Of a stretch of DNA of 64,000 nucleotides, positions 44,713 to 54,669 are shown in pieces. The stretch lies in assembly GCF_022682495.2 (NCBI RefSeq), contig NC_071389.1:100047951-100111950 (forward strand), given 5' to 3'. The position numbers and the translations under genes are program-made. The notes beneath the pieces are model-generated. The model was not told where the DNA came from, made no database searches, and saw only the letters and a list, made by a program, of their open reading frames with translations. This DNA comes from Desmodus rotundus (taxonomy: Eukaryota > Chordata > Mammalia > Chiroptera > Phyllostomidae). How positions within the stretch are numbered: position 1 is the first letter of the stretch; the number at the start of each line of letters is the position of its first letter.

Positions 44713-47392
44713 AATGTTTGAATTTTTTTCTTAGTTTTGATGTCATTAAATTCTTCTCTATTATTGTTTCCTTCTTTGTGCTCACTCTGGGCTTTTCTGT
44801 TGTCCCTCTAGGTCTTTAAGGGGTAGGTTTTTGTTTCTTATTTGAGATTTTTCTATGTTTTTATGTAAGCCTGTAATGCTATTAACTTCCCTCTCAAGAA
44901 TGATATCACTGTGTCCCATAAGTTCTGGGTTGTTGTTTGTTCATTTTCATTTGTTTCTACATATGTTTTGCCTTGATTTGTTTGTTCTCTGATCTCATTG
45001 TTAACCCATTCATTTTTTAATATATTATTCATCGTCCATGTATTTGAATGCGTTTGAGATTTTTTTTTGAGGTTGATTTCTAATTTCAAGCCTTTGTGAT
45101 CTGAGAAAGTGCTTGATATGGTTTCAATTTTCTGAAATTTGTTAAGTCTTGTTTTTATGTCCTACCATGTGGTCTGTCTTTCAGAATGATCCAGGTACAT
45201 GGGAGAAGAATGTGTATTTTGCTTCTTTGGGGTGAAATGTTCTATAAATATCAATTAAGTCCTTTTGATCTAGAGTGTTATTCAATTGTGCAATACTTTC
45301 ATGATTTTTTTGTTTGGGAAATCCATGCATTGTTGACAGTCGGTTTTAAAAATATGTATAATGACAATATTCCTGTCGAACCCTTCCTTAAAGTCCTCCA
45401 AGATTTTCTGTATATATTTTGTCACTTCTATACTGTTTGGATGTATGTTTACAAGGGTTATGTCCTCTTGTTTGAACTCTCCCTGGTGTATTATGTAGTG
45501 ACCTTCTTTGTCTGTTGTTAAGGTCATTGTTTTAAAAACTATTTTGTCTGATATAAGTATTGCTACCCCACTTTTTCATGTTCATTTTCATGAAATATTT
45601 TCCATCCCTTCACTTTCAGTCTGTGTATGTTTTGTTTTGAGGTGGGTCTCTTATAGACAGCATATATATAGGTCATGTTTCCTTACCCATTCAGCTCCCT
45701 TATGTCTTCTAATTGGAGCATTTTATCCATTTACATTTAAGGTTATTATTGATAGGAACTTATTTATTGCTATTTTTCCCTTTGTACCTGTGTTCCTTTT
45801 TCTCTCTATTTCTTCTTATTCTTAAAACAGTCCCTTTAGTATCTCTTGCAGTGCTGGTTTAGTGGAGATACTCTTTTAGTCTTTTTTTTTTTTTTTCTGA
45901 GAAACTCTTTGTTTTGCCCTCCATTTCACTTGAGAACCTTGTGGATAAAATAGTCTTGGTGGAAGATCCTTGCTTTTCATTTCTTGGAAAATTTTTGCCA
46001 GTCCATTCTGGCTTGTAGTGTTTCTTTTGATAAATCTGCTGATAGCCTTATTGGAGCTTCCTTGTAAGTTACTAGCTCTTTCTCCCTTGCTGCCTTTAAG
46101 AATCTCTCTTTATTTTTAAATTTTGCCATTTTAATTGTGATGTGTCTTGGAGGGAGCCTCTTTTGGTTCATCTTAATTGGGATTTTTTGTACTTCCTGAA
46201 CCTTCATGACTTTTTCTTTCACCACATTTGGGAAGTTTTTTGTCATTGTTTTTTTCAAACAGGTTTTCTAGCACTTACTCCCTTTATTCTCCTTCTGGTG
46301 TCTCTATGATTGGGAATGTTGCTATGGTTAATGTTGTCCCAAAGCTCCATTAAGCTATCCTCATTCTTTTTAAGTATTTTTTTTTTTTTGTTATGTTACT
46401 CTGACTGGGCTTTCTTCCTACCTTGTTTTCCAGCTCACTGATTTGAGCCTCTGCTTCCTTTTGCATGCTTTTAATTCCTTCTAATGTATTCTTCATTCCA
46501 GATATTGTATTCCTCAGTTCCACCTGATTCTTATTCTTAGTTTCTATGTCCTTTTTCATGTTGATGTGGTTTCCACTAAGCTTCTTGTAGTTTTCACTAA
46601 GTTCCTTGAGCATCCTGTAAGTATTACTTTGAAACCTATGTCTGATAAATTGCTTGCCTCAATTTTATTTATCTCTTTTTCCTGAAGATTGTCCTTTTCT
46701 TTTGTTTGGAGGTTGTTTCTTTGTCTCCCCACTTTTATTGTCTATTTGTGTCTGTTTCTATGTATTCAATCAATCTACTTGGACTCTCTGTCTTGTTGAG
46801 TAGCCTATGTGGTAGGAATACTGTGGGACCAGTGGTGCAGACTCTCTTTGATCTCCTGATATGGATGCTCAAAGAATGTCCTTTGTGTGGGTTATGTGGA
46901 CTTTCCCATTATATTTGGGTCTTGATTGTTATTGGCCCATTTGTTGGTGGAAAATCCCTCTGGCTGGCTAGAAGGCTGAAGCCCCACCCTGTCTTGTATG
47001 CTGTTGTAGGTTCTGGCAGAACAAAGCAAAACAACACCAAGACAATCACATCAGCAATGTCAATGACAAAAGAGCAAAGGATAATACAAGTGGAAATAGA
47101 AATTAAATAAGTGGAGAGAGGGCAACAGGAAAAATAATATGAGAAGACCAGAGGGAAAAAAATAAGTGATTACAATAGGAGAAAAAGGAAGAGAAATAAT
47201 ACTAGTAATGAACTGAAAGAGGAAAGAGGGAAAAGGAGCACAGAAAGAGAAAAATAAAAAAAATAAAGGAATGAAGAAGAAAAAATGGAGTAATCAAAGG
47301 TAAGAGTAAACAAAAAGTTATCAATGAAAAAATAGAACACCAAAAATAGAAGAAAAAGAAAAAAATAGATAAAAAAATAAAAAGGTCGCTGG
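44713..47392 (-). mobile_element. L1 (E2): ORF2 start, ORF1 and 5'UTR, old
   Basis: 44713-45560 repeats the endonuclease and linker part of ORF2 already present in E (e.g. 'cctgtaatgctattaacttc' at 44870 against 'cttgtatcgctatgaacttt' at 44653), so this is a separate, more diverged element. ORF2 N-terminus is near 45600-45790, ORF1 at 45822-46732, and the 5'UTR from 46733 on, becoming A-rich (47060-47392). No clean 5' end seen. Confidence 0.7.
45822..46732 (-). pseudogene. L1 (E2) ORF1, decayed
   Basis: The start codon position (46732-46730) is GTG in V-G-R-Q-R-N-N. Coiled-coil piece at 46613-46350 (SENYKKLSGNHINMKKDIET, KEAEAQISELENKVG). RRM and C-terminal pieces at 46258-45977 (FPNVVKEKVMKVQEVQKIP, RHITIKMAKFKNKERFLKAA, RLSADLSKETLQARMDWQK). 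Natural TAA at 45822-45824. The poly-T tract at 46377-46390 marks a frameshift. Non-functional. Confidence 0.82.
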
Positions 47393-47575
47393 CTGTTGTG
47401 GCTCAGTGATTGAGTGCTGGTCTGCAAATCAAAGGGTTGCCAGTTCAATACCCAGTCTAGGGCACATGCCTGAGTTGAGGCTCAGGTCCCAAGTATAGGT
47501 GTGTAAGAGGCAACCACACATTGACGTTTCTTTCCCCTTTCTCCCTTCCCATCTCTAAAAACCAAATAAAATCTT
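47393..47575 (+). repeat. Ves SINE
   Basis: 'gtcgctggctgttgtggctc' head, B-box-like 'gttcaatacccagtctaggg', 'cacacattgacgtttctttc', C/T tract and A-rich tail. Diverged. Confidence 0.93.
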
Positions 47576-47592
47576 AAAAAAAATAAAAAGTC

Positions 47593-47805
47593 TGCCTTGG
47601 CTAGTGTGGCTCAGTGGATTGAGCACTGGCCTGTGAACCAAAGGACTGCTGATTTGATTCCTAGTCAGGGCACATACCTGGGTTGCTGGCCAGGTACCCA
47701 GTAGGGGGCATGTGAGAGGCAACCACACATTGATGCTTCTTGACCTCTCTTTCTCTCTCCCTTCCCCTCTCTGTAAAAACGAATTAAAAAAATCTTTTTA
47801 AAAAT
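47593..47805 (+). repeat. Ves SINE
   Basis: Starts 17 bases after the previous SINE: 'gccttggctagtgtggctca', B-box-like 'gatttgattcctagtcaggg', 'aggtacccagtagggggcat', 'cacacattgatgcttcttga', C/T tract, A tail. The two are independent insertions, the second probably into the A-rich tail of the first. Confidence 0.95.
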
Positions 47806-48251
47806 TAAAAAGGCTATTAAAAAGAAAAAATAGTGAAAATAATAATAAAAGAAACAAGTGGGACTGTCTCAGCAAGGTTTAGTGGTTACCTGGTTGTTTC
47901 TTCCTTTGGATATGGCTCTGATGTCTGAGTCTGATGAAAACCTATGAAGAGCTTCAGTTTCTCCACAAAATTGTTAATACTTGCTGTTGTCATACTTTCA
48001 GGTTATAGAAATACTAGTGGGTATGTGATGCTATGAAATTTGGTTTTAATTTCTGTTTCACTAATAAGTAATGATTTAGAGCATCACTTCTTATATTTAT
48101 TGAGACATAATTCTTATCATATATATTTTTTGCTGAAATGTCCACTCAAATATTTTGCTTATTTTCTAATTGGAAGACAAGTTGCTGAAGCTGTTTTATT
48201 AATAGTTGCTACAGCTTTTTAGATGTCTCAATAGGAGTCTTTTAAAAAATA
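47806..48251 (-). other. Unassigned (47806-48029), then old L1 ORF2 piece (48030-48245)
   Basis: 48030-48245 ('ttaatttctgtttcactaat', 'gctgaaatgtccactcaaat') is the decayed complement of the L1 ORF2 region just upstream of where element J stops at 34451. I infer that it is J's continuation. 47880-48029 may be L1 5'UTR of E2, but I cannot show it. Confidence 0.5.
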
Positions 48252-48418
48252 TAATATGTGTGCCTTCACTAATGTGGCTCAAGAGAGTGAATGCTGAACT
48301 GTGAACCAAAGGGTTGCTGCTTTGATTCCCAGTGAGGGCACATAATGATGTTGAGGACCAGGTCACTAGTACAGGGAATGCGAGACACAACCACACATCA
48401 GTGTTTCCCTATCTTTCT
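48252..48418 (+). repeat. Ves SINE, diverged
   Basis: 'gtgccttcactaatgtggct' head, 'aaccaaagggttgctgcttt', 'gattcccagtgagggcacat', 'caaccacacatcagtgtttc'. The tail runs straight into the T-rich start of the reversed L1 F 3' end. Confidence 0.88.
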
Positions 48419-48419
48419 T

Positions 48420-51400
48420 CTTTTTTTATATTTTTAAAATTCTTATTCAATTATGGTTGTATGCCTTTTCTCCCCATCCCTCTGCCCCACCCTAGCAGAA
48501 TTCACCTCCCTCCCCCTCCTCCACCCTCACCCTTGATTTTGTCCATATGTCCTTTATACTACTTCCTATAATCCCCTCTCCTCACTGTTGACTCCCAACT
48601 TCCCCCTGACTACTGTTAGATTGTTCTTAACTTCAATGTCTCTGGTTATATTTTGTTTGCTTTTTTCTTCTGTCGATTATGTTCCAGTTAAAGGTGAGAT
48701 CATATGGTATTTGTCCCTCACCGCCTGGCTTATTTCACTTAGCATAATGCTCTCCAGTTCCATCCATGCTGTTGCAAAGGGTATAAGCTCCTTCTTTCTC
48801 TCTGCTGCGTAGAATTCCATTGTGTAAATATACCATAGGTTTTTTGATCCACTCATTTGCTGATGGGCACTTAGGTTGCTTCCAGTACTTGGCTATTGTA
48901 AATTGTGCTGCTGTGAAAGTTGGGGTGCACAGGTTATTCTGGATTGGTGTTTCAGGGTTCTTAGGGTATAATCCCAGCAGTGGAATTGCTGAGGGTCAAA
49001 GGGCAGTCCCATTTTTAGATTTCTGAGAAAACAGAATTCCATACTGTTTTCCACAGTGGCCTCACCAGTCTGCATTCCCACCAACAGTGCACTAGGGTTC
49101 CCTTTTCTCTGCATCCTCTCCAACATTTGTTTGTTGATTTATTTATGTTGGCCACTCTAACCAGTGTGAGACAGTACCTCATTGTGGTTTTAATTTGCAT
49201 CTCTCTGATGGCTACTGATGTTGAGCATCTTTTCATATGTCTCTGGGCCCTCTGTATGTCTTCCTTGTAGAACTGTCTGTTCAAGTCCTTTGCCCACTTT
49301 TTAATTGGGTTGTTTGTCTTCCTGGAGTGCAGTCATGTGAGTTCTTTATATATTTTCTAGATCAGGTCCTTGCATGAGGTAGCATTGGGAAATACGTTTT
49401 CCCATACTGTTGGTTCTCTTTGTATTTTAATGCTGTTTTCTTTAGCCATGCAGAAGCTTTTTATTTTGATGAGGTCCCATTAGTTTATTCTTTCCTTTAG
49501 GTTCCTTGCTTTAGGGGATGTGTCTGTGAGGATGTTACTGCGTGGAATGTCTGAGATTTTCCTGCCATAGGACTTTTATGGTGTTACAACTTATATTTAA
49601 GTCTTTTATCCATCTTGAATTAATTTTAGTTTATGGCATAAGTTGGTGATCGAGTTTCATTTTTTTGCATGTAGCTGTCCAGATCTCCCAACACCATCTG
49701 TTGAAGAGGCTGTTTTGGCTCCATTTCATGCTCCTGCCTCCTTTGTCAAATATTAGTTGACCATAAAGACTTGATTCATTTCTGGGCTCTCTGTTCTGTT
49801 CCATTGGTCTATGTGCCTGTTTTTATGCCAGTACCAGGCTGTTTTGATTACAGTGGCTTTGTAACACAGTTTGATATCAGGTATTGTGATCCCTCCTGCT
49901 TTGTTCTTCTTTCTCAAAATTGCTACAGCTATTCAGGGTCATTTATGATTCCATATAAATTTCTGAAATGTTTGTTCTATATCTGTGAAATATGTCATGG
50001 GTACTCTAATAGGATTGCATTGAATCTATAAATTGCTTTGGGTAGTATGGCCATTTGGATAATGTCAATTCTTCCAATCCATAAGCATGGTACATTCTTC
50101 CATTTGTTTCTGTCTTCCTTAAGTTCTTTCTTCAATGTTGTGTAGTTTTCTGAGAACAGGTCTTTAACTCCTAGGTTAGGTTTATTCCTAGGTACTTTAT
50201 TTTTCTTGTTGCTATATCAAATGGGATTTCTTTCTGGATTTCTGTTTCAGCAGTTTCATTGTTGGTATACAGGAATGCCTTTGATTTCTGAGCATTGAGT
50301 TTGTATCCAGCTGTTTTGCCAAATTCATTTATTAAGTCAAGTAGTTTTTTGGTGGAGTCTCTAGGATTTTCCATGTACACTATCATGTCATCTGCAAACA
50401 GTGACAGTTTCATATTCTCCTTTCCAATTTGGATGCCTTTTGTTTCTTTTTCATATCTGATTGCTGTGGCTAGGACTTCCAATACTGTGTTGAATAGGAG
50501 TGGTGAGAGAGGGCATCCTTGTCTTGTTCCTGATCTTAGTGGGAAAGCTCTAAGTTTTTGTCCATTGAGTATGATGTTGGCTGTAAGTCTCTCATATATG
50601 TCCTTTATTATGTTGAGGAATGCTCCCTCTATTCCCAGGTTGCTGAGTGTTTTCATCAGAAAGGGGTGCTGTATCTTATCAAATGCTTTTTCTGCATCTA
50701 CTGATACGATCATGTGATTTTTGTCTTTGTTTTTTTTATTGTTTATTGGTTTGCAAATATTGTACCATCCTTGCATCCCTGGGATGAATCCCATTTGCTC
50801 ATGGCATATGATCTTTTTAATGTATTGCTGGATGCAGTCAGCCAATATTTTGTTGGGAATTTTTGCGTCTATGTTCATCAACGATATCGGCCTGAAGTTT
50901 TCTTTGTTTCTTGTGTCTTTATCTGGTTTTGGGATTAGGATGATGCTGGCTTCATAAAAAGAGTTTTTGAGTCTTCCATCATTTTGGATATTTTGGAATA
51001 GTATATGAAGGATAGGGGTTAGCTCTTTCTTAAATGCTCTGTAGAATTCTCCTGTGAAACAATCTGGTCCAGGGCTTTTGTGTGTTGGGAGGTTTTTGAT
51101 TACTGCTTCATTTTGTCTGCTGTTATTGATCTGTTTGGGTTTTCTGCTTCTTCTTCATTCAGTTTTGGAAGATTATATTTTTCTAGAAATATGTCCATTT
51201 TACCTAGGTTTTCAAATTTCTTGGCATACAGTTCTTCCTAGTAATTTCCTACAATCCTTTGTATTTCTGTGGTATCCATTGCAATCTCTCCTCTTTCATT
51301 TCCAATTGTGTTTATTTGGAGCCTCTCTCTTTTTTTCTTGATGACCCTCTTTAAAGGACTATCGATTTTGTTTATCTTTTCAAAGAACCAGCTCCTGGTT

Positions 51401-51818
51401 TCATTGATCCTTAGAATTGTGCTTTTAGTCTCTATGTCATTTAACTCCGCTCTGATCTTGGTTATTTCCTTCCTTCTACCTGCTCTGGACTGTCTTTCCT
51501 GTTGTTCCTCCAGTTCTTGTAGGCATAGGGTTAGGTTGTTTGTTTGAAATGTTTCTATCTTTTTAAGGTAGGCCTGTATTGCTATGAACTTCCCTCTCAG
51601 GACTGTCTTTCTGTGTCCAATGGGTTTTGGGTTGTTGTGAGTTCATTTTCACTTGTTTCCTGAAAGTGTTTGATTTCTTCCCTAATCTTTTTCTTGACGC
51701 ATTCATTGTTTAATTGCATGGTATTCAGTCTCCATGATTTTGGTGTTTGGCGTTTTTTCCTTGATATTTCTGTCTAGTTTCAGTCCCTTGTGGTCAGAGA
51801 AAATGTTTAATATGATTC
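48420..51818 (-). mobile_element. L1 (F): 3'UTR and ORF2 to the endonuclease-linker region
   Basis: T-rich start (48420-48440), 3'UTR complement (48440-48660), ORF2 from its stop at 48677 to about 51818, where plus-strand L1 sequence begins. The element's ORF1 and 5'UTR are not contiguous with it. Confidence 0.85.
48677..51818 (-). pseudogene. L1 (F) ORF2, broken
   Basis: The C-terminus ends ISPLTGT then TAA (48677-48679). The Cys-rich and post-RT parts lie at 49284-48893 ([24 protein letters not shown], [18 protein letters not shown]). The RT palm is open for 236 codons at 50881-50171: a [20 protein letters not shown] stretch keeps the first catalytic Asp, then [18 protein letters not shown] and [17 protein letters not shown]. 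The linker (51550-51250) and part of the endonuclease C-terminus follow to 51818. The first 200 or so codons are missing. Scattered stops. The subfamily is close to D. Confidence 0.9.
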
Positions 51819-52366
51819 AGCTGCTGAAATTATACCCTAAGAACCCTGAAACACCAATCCAAAAGAACGTGTGCACCCTTATGTTCATAGCAGCAAATTT
51901 TACAATAGCCAAGTACTGGAAGCAACCTAGGTGCCCATCAGCAAATGAGTGGATCCAAAACTATGGTATATTTACACAATGGAATTCTACGCAGCAGAGA
52001 GAAAGAAGGAGCTTATATCCTTTCCAACAGCATGGATGGAACTGGAGAGCATTATGCTAAGTGAAATAAGCCAGACGGTGAAGGACAAATACCATATGAT
52101 CTCACCTTTACCTGGAACATATTCAACAGAAGAGAAAAAGAAACAAAATATAACCAGAGACACTGAGGTTAAGAACAGTCTAACAATGGTCAGGGAGGAG
52201 TGGGGAGGGGACAGTGAGGAGAGGGGATTACAGGAACTACTATAAAGGAGACATGGACAAAATCAAGGGTGAGGGTGGAGGTAGGGGAGGGAGGGGGTTT
52301 CAGCTGGGGTGGTGTGAGAGATGGGGAGAAAAGGCACAAAACTGTAATTGAATAACAATAAAAAAA
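51819..52366 (+). mobile_element. L1 (G): 5'-truncated 3' end
   Basis: Plus strand from [16 protein letters not shown] (51829-51876) through [13 protein letters not shown] and [16 protein letters not shown] (51967-52014) to ISPLPGT at 52110, then 3'UTR and 'ctgtaattgaataacaataa' with A-rich end at 52345-52375. It joins L1 F on one side and L1 H 5'UTR on the other, with no obvious target duplication. Confidence 0.85.
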
Positions 52367-52847
52367 TTTAAAAAAGAAATATAAAATAAAGTACTAACTT
52401 GTAGAGAAGTGGTAGGAGATCCTTTGGATATGCATAGTGTTAAACATGATATTTCACCCAACTAGTCACTTTTTAGAAAATGTGGAAAGAAGATACAACT
52501 CTTGTTGGCAGGGGAGGATTGTGAGTTGGATTTAGAAAGCAGTGAGTTGTGAAAGTTCAGGTTGTGAGGTAAAGTGAGAGTAAAGGATAGAAAATAGCTG
52601 TAGTGTGTGAGAGAATAGAGTTAATCGCAACAGTAATAAAGTTCAGGAAACATTGAAGTGGGTTGAGATCAGGGAGAGGTGTTATGTAGTATTTGCAATT
52701 CTATGGATCAGAAATTATTTACAATAGTCATGGAGCAACATTCATAGGACAGAATCTATGTCGTCTGGATAACAAGAATGGGAAGTATAGGACCTAGATT
52801 AGTGTGTTAATGGAATACAAGTGAAGTTAAATATGTAAAATGAAAAA

Positions 52848-52918
52848 TACAGAAAATGCAGACAACTGTATTTGAACAAAAATGAAATAACAAAAAATAA
52901 TAAAATAAAATGAGTGAA
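52848..52918 (+). mobile_element. Candidate ultra-short L1 3'-end insertion
   Basis: 'gcagacaactgtatttgaac' followed by A-rich sequence resembles the L1 terminus. A possible TAAAATGA duplication is at 52837-52844 and about 52905-52912. Less certain than the copies at 2738 and 21971. Confidence 0.5.
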
Positions 52919-53804
52919 TAAAAACAAAAACAAAAACAGGGTAAATACACTACAAAAGAGAGAACAAGGGAACAATGCAATTTAACAAGCCAAGTGAAGA
53001 ATAAACAGAAAGAAGAAAAATACAAAAATACTAATAAAATAAAAGATGTAAGAATAATGAAAAAATAATAGTAATAGAGAACCAAGATGGCGGCGTAGGT
53101 AGACACACTGCTCCTCCTCTCACAACCAGAACTGACACAAAATCGAATGGCAAGGAAGTCTGAAACCAAGGAAATAAAAAATAAACATTTATCCAGACTG
53201 GTAAGAGGGGCGGTAATGGGCGGCTCAGGCGTAGAGGACTCGCGTTGCCATGGTGGGACTGAGACTGGCAGAGTGTGGGATGAACGGGGCAGGCAGTCTG
53301 ACCACTAGCAGACCCCGTCGCCCTATATTCGTGCACAGATAAACCAAGAGGGCCAGACTCAGAGTGTCAGAGAAAGGGGCAGGCAGAGCGGCGGGTAGTG
53401 CCCCCCGGCCCCACATTCATGCACAGATAAACCGGACAAACTGCAGGGAGCGAGGCAGATCTCATAAACCAGGGCTCCAGCGCCGGGAAATAAAGCCTCA
53501 AACCTCTGATTGAAAACGCCCATGGGAGTTGGGGTGGCAGCAGGAGAGACTCCCAGCCTCACAGGATAAGTCGTTGGAGAGACCCACAGGGGCCTAGGGT
53601 GTGCACAAGCCCACCCACTCAGGAACCAGCACCAGAGGGGCCCAGTTTGATTGTGGGTGGCGGAGTGGGGGATTGGGGTCCGGTGGAGAGTGGAGTGGGA
53701 GCCATTGCTCCCTCTCGGCCCCTCCCCCAGGTACAGCGTCACAGGGCAGCAAACAGACTCTGCCCTGGTGAACACCTAAAGCTCTGCCCCTTTACATAAT
53801 AGGC

Positions 53805-53838
53805 ATGCCAAGACAAAAAAAAAAAAAAAAAGGCCCAA
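53805..53838 (+). other. Ancestral HAL1 ORF1 start with A17 tract, out of frame
   Basis: ATG at 53805 begins M-P-R-Q and is followed by 17 consecutive A (53815-53831), then GGCCCAA and the ATG at 53839. The distance from 53805 to 53839 is 34 bases, so the two starts are one base out of frame. In the HAL1 at 20394-21245 the equivalent stretch is in frame (LRQRNIAQM), so the long start looks ancestral. Confidence 0.75.
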
Positions 53839-54669
53839 ATGACAGAACACTTCAAAGCTCCAGAAAAAATACAACTAAGCGAGGAAGAGATAGCCAACCT
53901 ATCGGATGCACAGTTCAAATCACTGGTTATCAAGACGCTCACAGAATTGGTTGAATTTGGTCAAAAACTAGATGAAAAAATGAAGCCTATGCTAAGAGAA
54001 ACAAAGGAAAATGTACAGGGAACCAATAGTGATGTGAAGGAAACTGGGACTCAAACCAATGGTGTGGACCAGAAGGAAGAAAGAAACATCCAACCAGAAA
54101 AGAATGAAGAAACAAGAATTCGGAAAAATGAGGAAAGGCTTAGGAATCTCCAGGACATCTTGAAACGTTCCAGCATCCTTATTATAGGGGTGCCAGAAGA
54201 AGAAGAGGAAGAACAAAAAATTGAAAACTTATTTGAACAAATAATGAAGGAGAACTTCCCTAATCTGGCAATGGAAATAGACTTCCAGGAAGTCCAGGAA
54301 GCTCAGAGAGTCCCAAAAAACCTGGACCCAAGGAGGAACACACCAAGGCACATCATAATTACATTACCCAAGATTAAAGAGAAGGAGAGAATCTTAGAAG
54401 CAGCAAGAGAAAAGGACACAGTTACCTACAAAGGAGTTCCCATAAGACTGTCAGCTGATTTCTCAAAAGAGACCTTACAGGCAAGAAGGGAGTGGCAAGA
54501 AGCATTCCAAGTCATGAAAAGCAAGGGCCTACATCCAAGATTACTGTATCCAGCAAAGCTATCATTTAGAATGAAAGGGCAGATAAAGTGCTTCTCAGAT
54601 AAGGTCAAGTTAAAGGAGTTCATCATCACCAAGCCATTATTATACGAAATGTTAAAGGGACTTATCTAA
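53839..54669 (+). CDS. HAL1 ORF1 protein, L1 ORF1p-like RNA-binding protein, intact
   Basis: 276 codons without a stop, from MTEHFKAPEKIQ to EMLKGLI, TAA at 54667-54669. L1 ORF1p forms trimers that coat L1 RNA and act as a nucleic-acid chaperone. Visible here: an N-terminal helical segment (residues about 15-60: LSEEEIANLSDAQF, LTELVEFGQKLDEKM), a low-complexity charged linker (60-95), and an RRM from ILIIGVPEE (113-120) to RHIIITLPKIK (170-180). The C-terminal domain is at 195-220 (VTYKGVPIRLSADFSKETLQ), with LLYPAKLSF at 235-243. The N-terminal coiled coil is shorter than in the L1 ORF1 of B and D (about 305 codons). This start was used because the ATG at 53805 is out of frame; about 11 residues may be missing. 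Whether it is expressed is unknown. Confidence 0.85.
   Translation: MTEHFKAPEKIQLSEEEIANLSDAQFKSLVIKTLTELVEFGQKLDEKMKPMLRETKENVQGTNSDVKETGTQTNGVDQKEERNIQPEKNEETRIRKNEERLRNLQDILKRSSILIIGVPEEEEEEQKIENLFEQIMKENFPNLAMEIDFQEVQEAQRVPKNLDPRRNTPRHIIITLPKIKEKERILEAAREKDTVTYKGVPIRLSADFSKETLQARREWQEAFQVMKSKGLHPRLLYPAKLSFRMKGQIKCFSDKVKLKEFIITKPLLYEMLKGLI

Noticed and set aside
30009..48418. tRNA-like A and B boxes as tRNA genes
   Set aside because: Each is followed by the Ves SINE body and A tail and often flanked by target duplications; none can fold as a mature tRNA by inspection.
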